NCBI GenBank assembly: GCA_963825845.1
Contig: CAWGVL010000069.1
Coordinates: 192,562-256,561 of the forward strand
Direction: 5' to 3'
Source of the DNA: DASQDN01 sp963825845
GTDB lineage: Bacteria > Acidobacteriota > Terriglobia > Bryobacterales > Bryobacteraceae
DNA length: 64,000 nt
Within the stretch, counting starts at the first letter, position 1. The number at the start of each line of letters is the position of its first letter. Below, in pieces: positions 45,675 to 55,529 of the stretch. Below the pieces are notes generated by a model. That model did not search any database. It saw only the letters and a list, made by a program, of their open reading frames with translations, and was not told the origin of the DNA. A program made the translations under genes and the position numbers.

Positions 45675-46160
45675 ATGAGTTGCCGGGCCCTCGGAGTCGT
45701 AGCTGTGTTGGCGTTTGCGGCTGCAGGTCGGGCGGCCGATGCGCCCGAAGCGTTTGGGAGCGTCGGGTACCTGAAGGCCTACCTGGATGAGCCGGGAGAA
45801 GTCGCGGCGGGTGGAGGGGTGCGCATTCCTCTCGCGAGCCGGCTGTCCGTCCGGCCAGAGTATCTTATCTCTAGCGACAGCACGTATGCGCATCAATTCT
45901 TCCTCGGGAATATGACGTACGATCTCATGGAAGATCGCGGGAAACGCGTTGTTCCTTACGTCATCGGAGGAGTCGGTCTCGTGGATACCCGCGAGAAACG
46001 AATTTCGTATTCATCGCGAAACGGATTGGCGCTCGGCGGATTCGGGTTCCGCCTGAACATCGGCGACCTGATTACTATTTCGACTGAGATTCGCGCCGGA
46101 AATAAAGCATTCCCGCTCGCCACTATCCACATCGGGATACGCTTGTCCAGGAGTCGGTAA
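45675..46160 (+). CDS. Small outer-membrane beta-barrel protein
   Basis: A 161-residue protein with a Sec signal (SCRALGVVAVLAFAAAGRAAD) and GGAGTGG directly upstream of the ATG. The mature part has amphipathic strands: GSVGYLKAYLDE, VAAGGGVRIPLASRLSVRPEYLIS, VVPYVIGGVGLVDTR and LALGGFGFRLNIGDLITISTEIRAG. This is in keeping with an 8-strand OmpA/OmpW-like barrel, though the last residue is Arg rather than Phe. It resembles the protein at 18015 in plan but not closely in sequence. The 134 bases after its stop hold no visible feature. Confidence 0.68.
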   Translation: MSCRALGVVAVLAFAAAGRAADAPEAFGSVGYLKAYLDEPGEVAAGGGVRIPLASRLSVRPEYLISSDSTYAHQFFLGNMTYDLMEDRGKRVVPYVIGGVGLVDTREKRISYSSRNGLALGGFGFRLNIGDLITISTEIRAGNKAFPLATIHIGIRLSRSR

Positions 46161-46294
46161 GCGTTTCAGAGCTACGCCAGGATCGTGTGCTCGAGGTCTC
46201 CACGATCTTCCCCGGAGAGACCGAGAGCATCGAATACCGTTTCCATCACAAGAGTTGTTCGTTCGATTGCGCGCCACCCTCACTATCGCGTGAA

Positions 46295-47995
46295 TCAGCG
46301 CTTTTCGTAAACAACCTTCCCGTTCACGATGGTCTGCAGCGGCTGAATGTCTTTCAGCTCAGCCTCTGGGACCTTCATGAAATCGCGGTCGATCACAACG
46401 AGATCGGCGTACTTGCCGATCTCGAGCGACCCTCGGTTTTTCTCCGCCCACTGAATCCAGGCGGCGCCGGTAGTGTACATCCGCAAGGCATCTTCTCGGC
46501 TGATCTTCTCCTCCGGGTAGAAGGTCTCGCCCGCGCGGGTCTTCCGCGTAACGCACGACCAGATGTTCAGGAAGGGGTTGTACGGATTCACCGCGTTATC
46601 CTTGCCATGTCCGATCATGTGGTCGGTACCGCCCGCTACCGGGATTCCCTGCTGGAGGAATGACTTCAACGGGAAGAACCATCGCATGTTCTGCGCTCCG
46701 AACACCTTCTGCAGCGCCGGCACATCCAGATACAGCCATCCGGGCTGGGCATCCAGACTCACACTGAGCCGTTTCATCTTTGCGATTGCCTGCTCGCTCA
46801 TGTAGCTGCCGTGCATGACATGATGTCTCTCGCCGCGGATCGGCTTATCCTTGTCCAACCTCTCGAATACATCAAGTAGGGTATCGATCGCGCTGCCGCC
46901 CTGCGCATGCGCCGTGAGTTGCCAGCCTTTCGCCCGCGCAGCCTTGAAGATCCGATACAACTTGTCGGGATCGACGAACAACGTCCCCCGAGCATCCGGG
47001 TTCGTTTGCCCGTAAAGCTGGCGTCCAAACGGCCCATACGGCATCCGCTGATACGCTGTGCCGACCGACTGTCCACCATCGAGTGTCACCTTGAAGGTTG
47101 CGAAACGAAGCCAATCGTCGCCCAGACCGGTGGTCCACTTCGACGTCGCGATCTCCCGTTCGATCTGCTCGATAGGACGGGATGAGTCGATGCGCCAAGT
47201 CATCCCTACGCGCACGGGCAAACGCTTATCGGCGTGCAGACGCTCATACAGCGCGACGTCAGACGGGCCAACGGCGCGATCCTCCACGCTCGTCAGACCT
47301 GCCTCGGCATATCGCTGGAGCATCTGCTGTAGCGCCGTCAGTTTCTCCTGTTCGGTGAAGGTCTCGGCCCGGTGAGCACCCTTCAACAACTGCGCGGCGT
47401 TTCTCAAAATTCCGTTCGGCTCACCCTTTTCATCCTTCACGACCTCGCCGCCGGGTGGATTTGGCGTATTCCGCGTGATCCCGCTTATCTGAAGAGCTCG
47501 CGTATTCGCGGCCCAGACATAACTGCCATCGAAAGCGACCGGGTGATCCGTCGTCACATCGAGATCCGCCTTCGTCGGCATGCGCATTTCTTTCAGCCGC
47601 GGAGGTAGAGTTCGAGGCACGACGATCCACTCGCCTTTCGGCGTGACTTTCGACTTTTCGCGTACGTAGTTCTGAATGTCCGTGATGCTGTCGAGAGGCG
47701 GAAGCGGCTTCCGAAATTCGCTCAAGGCCGCTCCAACGGCGTGAACGTGCGCATCGATCAGGCCAGGCAGTACAGTTTTTCCGCCGAGATCGACGACTTT
47801 GGTTCCGGCTCCACGCTCCTTCAGCACGGCCGCATTCGGGCCAACAGCCGTGATTTTTCCGTCCTTCATCGCGATCGCCTGCGCGATCGAAAACTTCGAA
47901 TCAACGGTTAAGATTTTGCCGTTATGCAGGATCAAATCGGCGTCGGCGGCATATAGCCCACATGCGGCGAGGAGCCCTAGAGTTGCTTTACCCAC
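46295..47995 (-). CDS. Amidohydrolase of the YtcJ/amidohydrolase-3 type
   Basis: A 566-residue intact metallohydrolase. The GTG start at 47995 gives a short hydrophobic leader (GKATLGLLAACGLYAAD), a probable signal. ADLILHNGKILTVDSKFS and VVDLGGKTVLPGLIDAHVHAVGAA (metal His pair) mark the N-terminal part. ADLDVTTDHPVAFDGSYVW, TLDGGQSVGTAY, AHAQGG and GGTDHMIG supply later metal and substrate residues. EIGKYADLVVIDRDF closes the beta domain. YtcJ-type enzymes hydrolyse N-formyl or other exocyclic amides. The substrate is unknown. The start is 47 bases from that of the divergent esterase-propeller gene. Confidence 0.9.
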   Translation of the reverse strand: MGKATLGLLAACGLYAADADLILHNGKILTVDSKFSIAQAIAMKDGKITAVGPNAAVLKERGAGTKVVDLGGKTVLPGLIDAHVHAVGAALSEFRKPLPPLDSITDIQNYVREKSKVTPKGEWIVVPRTLPPRLKEMRMPTKADLDVTTDHPVAFDGSYVWAANTRALQISGITRNTPNPPGGEVVKDEKGEPNGILRNAAQLLKGAHRAETFTEQEKLTALQQMLQRYAEAGLTSVEDRAVGPSDVALYERLHADKRLPVRVGMTWRIDSSRPIEQIEREIATSKWTTGLGDDWLRFATFKVTLDGGQSVGTAYQRMPYGPFGRQLYGQTNPDARGTLFVDPDKLYRIFKAARAKGWQLTAHAQGGSAIDTLLDVFERLDKDKPIRGERHHVMHGSYMSEQAIAKMKRLSVSLDAQPGWLYLDVPALQKVFGAQNMRWFFPLKSFLQQGIPVAGGTDHMIGHGKDNAVNPYNPFLNIWSCVTRKTRAGETFYPEEKISREDALRMYTTGAAWIQWAEKNRGSLEIGKYADLVVIDRDFMKVPEAELKDIQPLQTIVNGKVVYEKR

Positions 47996-48042
47996 AAAGC
48001 CAGTCTAAAGCCAGACCGTATGATAGATTCAACACCGTCACC

Positions 48043-49692
48043 ATGTCATTCCGGTTGTTCGTCCCTTTTTTATGCTGCGCGTGGTCCGTTTTCGCCCAAG
48101 TTCCTCCCCCGATGCCTGCGACAGTCGTTCACGAGGCGGATCTGGAATACTCGAACGTCGGCCAGCGTGTTGCGATGGATGTCGTTCGTCCTCGAGCCGC
48201 ATCGGAGAAGCGGCCCGCTGTCGTCCTCGTCCACGGTGGAGGTTTCCGCGGAGGCGCACGGCAGAGTTACCTGCCGGTGGCGATCAAGCTGGCGGAGCGG
48301 GGATACGTTGCGGCTACCGTCAGCTATCGGCTCGCGCCGCGCCATCAGTTTCCGGCGGCGGTAGAAGACGTCAAAGCAGCCGTGCGCTACCTCCGAGCCA
48401 ATGCAGACAGATTCGGCATTGACCCCGACCGCATCGGCGCGATGGGAGGGAGCGCAGGCGGCCACCTCGTCCTGTTTCTTGGATTAACGCCGAACGTGGC
48501 GGAGTTTGAAGGAACAGGTCCGAACCGGCAGTATTCCAGTCGCGTCTCCTGCGTTGTCAATTACTATGGGCCTTCGGATTTCACGCAGTCGTACGCGAAG
48601 AGCGTTGATGCAGCGCAAGTACTACCCTTGTTCCTCGGCGGCGACCTGAAGAGCAATCGTGCAGCGCACCAGCGATCCAGTCCCCTGAATTGGGTTACGC
48701 CGCAAGCCGCCCCGACTCTGTCGATCCACGGGACAGAGGACGCATACGTAGCCTACGAACAATCGGTTTGGCTGACAGAGCGTTTGATCGCCGCCGGAGT
48801 TCCCGCAGAGTTGGAAACCATCTCGGGCGCCGGCCATGGTTTCAAAGGAGCCGACGCCGAACGGGCCGACCAGCGCGCTTTCGCCTACTTCGACAAACAT
48901 CTGAAGAACACGCCGCCGCAGCGAAAGATCCTGATTTCTGACCACGGGCCCAAAGGCGAGATTGTCGCGATGGAATGGCCGTCGGGCAAAGAGCTTTGGA
49001 CGAAGCCGAATGAACGGGGCCATGACGTTCAGCCGCTGCCGAACGGGCATGTCCTCTTCACCATGGGTCCGAAAAAGAGCGTTATCGAACTGGATGCGAA
49101 CCATCAACCTGTGTGGACCTACAGCGAGGGGCTGGAGCATCCGCTAGCCGCCCAGCGCCTGCCGAACGGGAACACGCTCATCGGTGACGCAAAGCTCGGA
49201 CGAGTGATCGAGGTCACTCCGGACAAGAAGATTGTATGGAAATACGAGCATCCAAACATCGCGAACATGCGCATGCGGAATAGTCATCGGACGGATGCCG
49301 GAACCACCTTGATCGCAGTAGAGGCAGAGAGCCGCATTCTTGAAGTCGACACAGCCGGGAAAACGGTGTGGGAATGGCAAGCCCCCAATGGGGCGAACCG
49401 CCGATCGTACCAGGCGCGACGTCTTCCCAACGGAAACACGCTGGTCAGCCTGTCCGACCCAGGCGAGATCGTTGAGGTCGATCGGAACGGCAAGATTGTG
49501 CGATCGATCGCGGGAACGAATATGGATGTCCAGTTCGGTTGGGCTTCGGGCTTCGCAATCTTACCTGATGGTGGATTGCTGATCTCGGACTACACGGGAC
49601 GCCGCATCGTAGAGGTCGACAAAGCAGGGAAGGTTATTCACGAACTGCGCACCGGTCCACGCACGGTCGCGAGTGTGGCCGTGCTTCCGTAA
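48043..49692 (+). CDS. Secreted alpha/beta-hydrolase fused to a PQQ-like beta-propeller
   Basis: 549 residues from the ATG at 48043, which begins a proper signal peptide (SFRLFVPFLCCAWSVFAQ). An upstream in-frame start at 47962 would bury it. Domain 1 (about 30-285) is an esterase/BD-FAE-type hydrolase: VHGGGFRGG oxyanion hole, GAMGGSAGGHLVLF nucleophile, SIHGTEDAYV Asp, SGAGHGFKG His. Domain 2 (about 290-549) is a propeller with repeated LPNGHVLFT, LPNGNTLIGD and LPNGNTLVS strands and V.W.Y/W.W turns, as in arylsulfotransferase or PQQ-repeat proteins. The fusion is intact in one frame. The propeller may bind polymer substrate for the esterase. Confidence 0.85.
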   Translation: MSFRLFVPFLCCAWSVFAQVPPPMPATVVHEADLEYSNVGQRVAMDVVRPRAASEKRPAVVLVHGGGFRGGARQSYLPVAIKLAERGYVAATVSYRLAPRHQFPAAVEDVKAAVRYLRANADRFGIDPDRIGAMGGSAGGHLVLFLGLTPNVAEFEGTGPNRQYSSRVSCVVNYYGPSDFTQSYAKSVDAAQVLPLFLGGDLKSNRAAHQRSSPLNWVTPQAAPTLSIHGTEDAYVAYEQSVWLTERLIAAGVPAELETISGAGHGFKGADAERADQRAFAYFDKHLKNTPPQRKILISDHGPKGEIVAMEWPSGKELWTKPNERGHDVQPLPNGHVLFTMGPKKSVIELDANHQPVWTYSEGLEHPLAAQRLPNGNTLIGDAKLGRVIEVTPDKKIVWKYEHPNIANMRMRNSHRTDAGTTLIAVEAESRILEVDTAGKTVWEWQAPNGANRRSYQARRLPNGNTLVSLSDPGEIVEVDRNGKIVRSIAGTNMDVQFGWASGFAILPDGGLLISDYTGRRIVEVDKAGKVIHELRTGPRTVASVAVLP

Positions 49693-49719
49693 GCGATAAA
49701 ATACTGACCAGGACTGCTG

Positions 49720-52195
49720 ATGACGAGAAGCTGGTTGCTGGCTTTGGCCTGCTGCGCGACGATTGTTGCCGAAACTCCCGCGGAGAAGGCCGCCAACATT
49801 CTGCGCCAGAATTGCCTCGCTTGCCATGGCGCCGCGATGCAGATGTCGAAGCTGGATCTTCGCTCGCGCGAGTCGATCCTTGCTGGTGGTGAGCACGGTC
49901 CGGTAGTCGAGCCTTTCAATCCCGAGAAAAGCCGCCTGTACCGCTTCGTCGCGGGCCTGGAGAATCCGTCCATGCCGCCGGGTAAGAAACTGCCAGACGA
50001 GCAGATCGCAGCTTTGCGGGCCTGGATCGAAGATGGCGCTCCGATGCCTGTTGCCAAAGTTTCCGCTTCCAAGGAAGATGAGGAGGCGAAAGCAGCACTC
50101 GCGAAAATGGAGGATCGGCCGATCAGCGCCGAGGAGCGTCAGTATTGGGCCTTTCGCGCTCCCGTCCGTCCAGTTGTGCCCACCGTCGTAGCTGCCAATC
50201 CGATCGATGCCTTTCTGCGGCAGGCAATGCAGTCGAAGCGTGTGAAGCCTTCCCCGCCCACCGATAAGCGGACCCTCATTCGGCGCGCTTATCTCGACAT
50301 GACCGGATTACCTCCTACGATCGACCAGGTCAACGCGTTTGTAAACGATTCGTCGCCTAAGGCGTTCTCCAAGGTAGTCGAGGATCTTCTTGCTTCACCG
50401 CACTATGGCGAGCGCTGGGGCAGGCACTGGCTCGATGTGGTTCGTTATGCCGACTCCGGCGGTTTCGAGTACGATCGTGACCGTCCGACAGCTTGGCAAT
50501 ATCGCGATTACGTGATCCGGTCATTCAATCAGGACAAGCCGTATGACAGGTTTGTCAAAGAGCAGATCGCCGGTGATGAGATTTGGCCGGACTCTGCGGA
50601 TGCTCGTACGGGCGTCGGATATTTACGGCTCGGGCTCGAGAACAACCTGAAAAACGAGCAGACCCGGCTGGATGAGTTGGACGACTTGGTCACGACAACA
50701 TCGAACGCGTTCCTCGCCGTCACCGTAGGTTGCGCCCGCTGCCACAACCACAAGTTCGACCCCATTCCGCAGAAGGATTACTACCGCATCCAGGCGGTTT
50801 TCTTTCCCGCCAAGCCGCTCGAATACCCGCTGGTCTCGGCGGAAGACGTGGCTAAGTTTAAAGAGGAACAAAAACGTATCGACGGCTTGCAGGCGCCTTG
50901 GAAGGATAAGATTAAACAACTCGAGCAGCCGTATCGCGATCGCCTGATGGCCGAGAAGAAGGCGAAGCTACCCGACTATATCCAGCTTGCGCTTCGCACT
51001 CCGCCCTCGAAACGGACCGAGGGTCAGAAGCTCAACGCGAACCAAGTGGACAAGACGCTGAGCATCGAGGCGAAGGAATTGTATGCCGCGTTTTCGCAGG
51101 AAGACAAGACCCGCCACGACGAGTTGACCGCAAAGGTAAAAGAACTGGAACGCGAGCGGCCGGAGCCGTACCCGTCGGCGATGTCAGTCACGGAACCCGG
51201 GCGCGATGCCACGCCGTCATACTTTCTGCATCGCGGCAGTCCGGGGCAGAAGGGGAGCGCGATGAAGCCCGGTGTCCTTGCTGTCGCGAGCCGCTCTGAT
51301 TTGTCTCTTCCGGAGCCGCCGGCCGACGCGACTACCAGTTGGCGCCGACGAGGGTTCGCAGAGTGGCTTGCCTCGACCGAGAACCCACTGACCGCGCGCG
51401 TGATGGTCAATCGCATCTGGCAGCATCACTTCGGCGAAGGCATCGTGCGGACACCGAACAACTTCGGCAAGATGGGCGAGCGTCCGACGCATCCCGAACT
51501 GCTGGACTGGCTCGCGACTGAGTTCGTCGCAGAAGGGCTGGAGCGTGAAAGCGATCCATCGTTTGATTCTGAACTCAGAAACGTATCAAATGGCATCGAC
51601 CGACATCGCGGCCAATGTCGCCATCGATCGCGAGAACAAGTTCCTGTGGCGCATGCCTCGGCGGCGTTTGGAGGGCGAGGCTCTTCGCGACTCAATCATG
51701 GCTGTGGCGGGCAATCTGGATCGAACAGTGGGCGGTCCGGCAGTCCACCCGTACATCGATCCTGCGCTCTTCCAGTCGAGTTCGAAACGGACGTGGGTTG
51801 GCAAGCCGGACTCCGATCCTTCCACTTGGCGGCGTAGCGTTTATGTATTCTCCAAACGTTCCATTCCGCTGCCGATGTTGGAAGTCTTCGATAAGCCCGA
51901 CAGCGTCGGATCCTGCGCACGCCGAAACCGTAGCACTATCGCGCCCCAGGCTCTGATCCTGATGAACAACTCATTCGTTCTGATGGAGGCGAAGCTCTTC
52001 GCGGATCGTCTACGCAAGGAGGCTGGGGCCGATCCAACCGAGCAAGTGGACTTGGCGTTCCAGCTTGCGCTCGGCCGCAAGCCTTCCTCCTCGGAGCGCG
52101 AGCAATCGGTACAGTTTCTGCGCGCCGGCACGGAAGTTCTGCCGGATTTTTGCCAAGCCATCATCAACCTGAACGAGTTCGCCTTTATCCAATGA
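49720..52195 (+). CDS. Planctomycete-type cytochrome c / DUF1549 / DUF1553 protein (copy 2), one frameshift
   Basis: About 825 residues. Signal peptide TRSWLLALACCATIVAE, then NCLACHGAAMQMSKLDLRS (CxxCH near residue 32) and a PSCyt1 domain. DUF1549: RRAYLDMTGLPPTIDQV, HYGERWGRHWLDVVRYAD, VGCARCHNHKFDPI (second CxxCH). DUF1553: RRRGFAEWLASTENPLTARVM and HHFGEGIVRTPNNFG. Near 51540 one frame change leads to VKAIHRLILNSETYQMAS, MPRRRLEGEALRDSIMAVAG, TIAPQALILMNNSFV and LNLNEFAFIQ with the stop at 52195. It has the same order as copy 1 but is far less broken. The stop overlaps the start of DUF1501 copy 2. Confidence 0.88.
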
Positions 52196-53597
52196 GCACA
52201 CGATTCCTTTCCCGTCGACAGATGCTGCAGGCTACCGGTGGGGGAATCGCCTCGCTGGCTTTCAGTCACCTGGCATCGGCCGCGAACATTGATCCGACGG
52301 CGCCGCTCGCCTCGCGTCCGCCGCATTTTCCCGGTAAGGCGAAGGCGGTCATCTCGATTTTTTGTTACGGCGGCGTCAGCCATGTTGACACGTTCGATCC
52401 AAAGCCTCTGCTGAAGGAACGCCAAGGCGAAGCGCTCACTGGCAAGGGTGAGGTAGTCGTATCTCAAGGGCATCCCGGCGGACTGATGCCGTCCCTGTGG
52501 TCATTCAAGAAGTACGGTCAAAGCGGGATGGACGTCTCGGAACTGTTCCCGAATGTCGCCAAGAAGGTGGATGAGATCGCGCTGATCCGATCGATGTTTT
52601 CGATCAGCAACGATCACGGTCCGGCATTGTTCCAGATGAATACCGGCTTTATTCAGGCGGGCTATCCGAGCCTGGGTAGCTGGGTCACGTACGGGCTCGG
52701 CACCGAGAACCAGAGTCTACCGGCCTTTGTCGTGTTCTCCGATTGGCGTGGCGGTCCGATCGGTGGAGCACCGAACTGGGGCAACGGGTTTATGCCCGCG
52801 GCTTACCAGGGCACTCCGTTCCGATCCACCGGAGATCCCATTGTCGACTTGAAACCGCCGAAGGACATTACGCCCGAGCGTCAGCGGCGCTGGCTGGATC
52901 TACTGCGGAACCTGAACGAGCAGCACTTGGCCGCCAATCCCGAAGATACGGAGCTATCGGCGCGCATTCAGTCCTACGAACTCGCGTTTCGAATGCAATC
53001 GCATGCAGTGGGCGCGGTCGATTTGAACAAGGAATCTACAGCCACCCGTGCGCTGTATGGCGTCGATGAGAAGGAAACGGAGTATGTCGGACGCCAATGT
53101 CTCATGGCGAGGCGTCTGGTGGAACGCGGCGTTCGGTTCGTACAGATCTTCTCGGGCGGTGGCAACTTCGGCGAGAGCTGGGACGCTCACTGGGACCTAA
53201 GGAAAACCATGAGATGCACTGCAGGGAGACGGATAAGCCGATCGCCGGACTGCTGACGGATTTGAAGAGCCGCGGAATGCTGGATTCCACCCTCGTGATC
53301 TGGCACGGCGAGTTTGGACGAATGCCGATCTCTCAGAAGATGACTGGGCGCGATCATAATCCGTACGGTTTTTCGATGTGGCTGGCGGGCGGCGGTATTA
53401 AAGGCGGAACGACCGTAGGCGCAACGGATGAGTTCGGTTATGCCGCGGTTGAGGATAAGAAATCAATCAACGATGTTCACGCGACAATTCTGCATTTGCT
53501 TGGGTTGAATCACGAGAAGTTGACGTACTTCCACAATGGTCGGCACATGCGACTCACGGATGTCGCGGGAAATGTTATTCGTGATGTGATTGCTTAG
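52192..53597 (+). CDS. DUF1501 protein (copy 2) with Tat signal, one frameshift
   Basis: About 468 residues from ATG at 52192, which overlaps the TGA of the DUF1553 gene. The Tat signal is SRRQMLQATGGGIASLAF. DUF1501 blocks: AVISIFCYGGVSHVDTFDPKPLL, QGHPGGLMPSLW, VDEIALIRSMF, GYPSLGSWVTYGLGTENQ, GRQCLMARRLVERGVRFVQIFSGGG. A single frame change near 53197 leads to NHEMHCRETDKPIAGLLTDLK, STLVIWHGEFGRMP, GRDHNPYGFSMWLAGGG, ATDEFGYAAVE and HATILHLLGLNHEKLTYF. The fold is sulfatase/alkaline-phosphatase-like. A role with the haem protein at the cell surface is inferred only from constant pairing. Confidence 0.87.
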
Positions 53598-53604
53598 AAG
53601 GCGG

Positions 53605-53634
53605 GATCGCCTGCTCGCTTGCGTGCAGGCGATC
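53605..53634. terminator. Bidirectional hairpin terminator
   Basis: Perfect 10-base arms, GATCGCCTGC (53605-53614) and GCAGGCGATC (53625-53634), around a 10-base loop, with GG/CC flanks extending it imperfectly. It lies between the stops of DUF1501 copy 2 (53597) and the convergent gene at 53657. No T-run follows on either side. Confidence 0.65.
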
Positions 53635-53656
53635 ATCCCTCTACCTGACTACTCGA

Positions 53657-54055
53657 TTAAGGCTTCTTGGCCGCAGGATCCTTATCCCCGTGAGCGACAC
53701 CGCCACCCGAGTGTTTGGTGATTGCCACGGATTTGGTCTTACCGGCAACCTCATGTTCCACTACCTTGACGGGGTCGCCGACCTTTAATCCTTTGCCCAT
53801 CTTGACTGTCACATCCTTGGCAGTCAAATCGAACGACTTGTCTACAGCGTTATCTACGTCGACCACAACCTTCTGGCCAGCGGTGAACTCTTTGATGCGT
53901 CCGTAAGTAACGTCCGCATCCATCTTTTTCGCGTCCGTCTGCGCCCTGGTCTCAGTTTTGTGCGCGTCTGCAGGAGGCGTTGTTGCTTGCCCGAAGAGCG
54001 CTGTGGCGCCCGAGAGCAGAAGAGACGTAGTTGCTACATAGATCATCTGTTTCAT
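53657..54055 (-). CDS. Small secreted Lys/Asp/Val-rich protein
   Basis: 132 residues from the ATG at 54055, chosen because it gives a signal peptide (KQMIYVATTSLLLSGATALFGQ) and has AAGGAG upstream. The open frame extends to 54394 but is not needed. The mature protein is a short charged linker (THTETRA-like, DAKKMDADVT) followed by a beta domain of about 70 residues: YGRIKEFTAGQKVVVDVDNAVDKSFDL, KMGKGLKVGDPVKVVEHEVAGK. This looks like a small OB- or SH3-like periplasmic module (DUF5666-like in outline) found in Acidobacteriota. The tail is Gly/His/Lys-rich. Function unknown. Confidence 0.75.
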   Translation of the reverse strand: MKQMIYVATTSLLLSGATALFGQATTPPADAHKTETRAQTDAKKMDADVTYGRIKEFTAGQKVVVDVDNAVDKSFDLTAKDVTVKMGKGLKVGDPVKVVEHEVAGKTKSVAITKHSGGGVAHGDKDPAAKKP

Positions 54056-54161
54056 AGGATTATTTGTCTCCTTCCGCATGTTTGACGCCTGCCCTTCAAT
54101 TACTGTTACGTAGGGCTCCTGACAACGCGGGTTTATGAAAGAACGATAATGTGAGAACCGA

Positions 54162-55503
54162 ATGAAACCTATATGGATGTCGCGGCTTTTCGTGATCGCA
54201 GTTGTGTGCGCCGCCTTGCACGCCAACGCGCAATCGCTGGACCGCAACTCGGGAGCGCTTGCAAAACTCTCCGATGACCTTCGCGCGCAAGGTAAGTTGT
54301 TGCTCAACGAAAAAAGTGATAAACAGCGGGCCTTACTTGCGGACACGATGGGTAAGGTCAATCCCACGGGAACTCGCGACTTCCTGCTGAGCATTCTCGA
54401 AGCGGAGAAATCCTCCGTGGTTCGTCGTGCGATCCTGGATCGCCTCGTACGAGTTTCGAACCCGGAAGTGATGCAGGCGCTCGCCCGCCACGCAGCGTCC
54501 GACCCCGATCCGGAGATCGCGATCTTTGCTCTCGACCGGTACAGGTATGAAAGGATGCTAGAAATCCGGCAAATCCTTAATCAGAGGATTGCTTTGTCGG
54601 CCAAATTAGACGATGAAGCCGGTCGCGCCATGCTGGCGAAAGAAGATGAACGCTGGATCTCACTCATCCGCGGGACCATGCTCCCATCCTTCTTACAGGA
54701 GCCGCAGCCAACATTCTCGATCAAAATCAAAGGCGATACCGTCCGCGTGCTCGCATTTGGTGATTATGGCAATGGTTCGAAGAACCAGCGTGAGGTCGCG
54801 GTTGCCATGAAGAAGTTCCATGATAAGAAGGCGTTCGATTTCGGCGTAACACTCGGAGACAACTTCTACAGCAAAGGAATGTTAAGCACGCGTGATCCCC
54901 ACTGGAAAGAGTGGTGGCACGACATGTATGACCGCCTGGGAATCCCTCTGTATGCAACTTTGGGCAATCACGACTGGGGCTATGCGGACAGTCCTGCCGC
55001 TGAAGTGATATACACGTATCACAGCTCATCCTGGAAGATGCCATCGACTTACTACACCTTCACGGCAGGTCCAGTTCAGTTCTTCGCGCTCGATACGAAT
55101 GAGATGTCACGCGCGCAATTGGCCTGGCTCGACAGCGAGATCGGCAAGAGCACGGCGCGATGGAAGCTCGTATATGGACACCATCCGGTCTACTCAGCGG
55201 GTGCGCATCAGGATAACGCGAAATTGATAGAACCAACTCCTCCCCTTACTGCGGAATCGTGTCGATGTGTACTTGGCCGGTCACGACCATGACATGCAGC
55301 ATCTGAAGTCCGAGGCAGGAGTGCACTTCTTCATCGCGGGAGGAGCGGGAGCTGGGTTGCGGCCGTTGAAGACCGATCCGCGGACACTCTTCGGGCAGCC
55401 AATCCATGGTTTCTCGGTACTGGAAGCAAATCGGGATGAGTTCAAGGTTCGCTTCGTCGACACCAGCATGAACGAAGTTTACGCGCACACGATCCGCAAG
55501 TAG
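54162..55503 (+). CDS. Secreted purple/tartrate-resistant acid phosphatase-like metallophosphatase, one frameshift
   Basis: About 447 residues. Signal peptide SRLFVIAVVCAALHANAQ, then a helical N-terminal part (about 25-175) with HEAT-like repeats (RRAILDRLVRVSNPEVMQALARHAASDP). The calcineurin-type catalytic domain has the five metal blocks in order: VLAFGDYGNG, LGDNFYSKG, LGNHDWGY, YGHHPVYSAG and, after a frame change near 55235, YLAGHDHDMQ. The spacing fits tartrate-resistant acid phosphatase, which hydrolyses phosphomonoesters with an Fe-metal centre. The C-terminus ends at 55503. The nucleoside transporter gene starts 26 bases on, so phosphate removal from nucleotides followed by nucleoside uptake is a reasonable inference. 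Confidence 0.86.
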
Positions 55504-55529
55504 CAAGACGTACACTAGAGTCAAAACGT

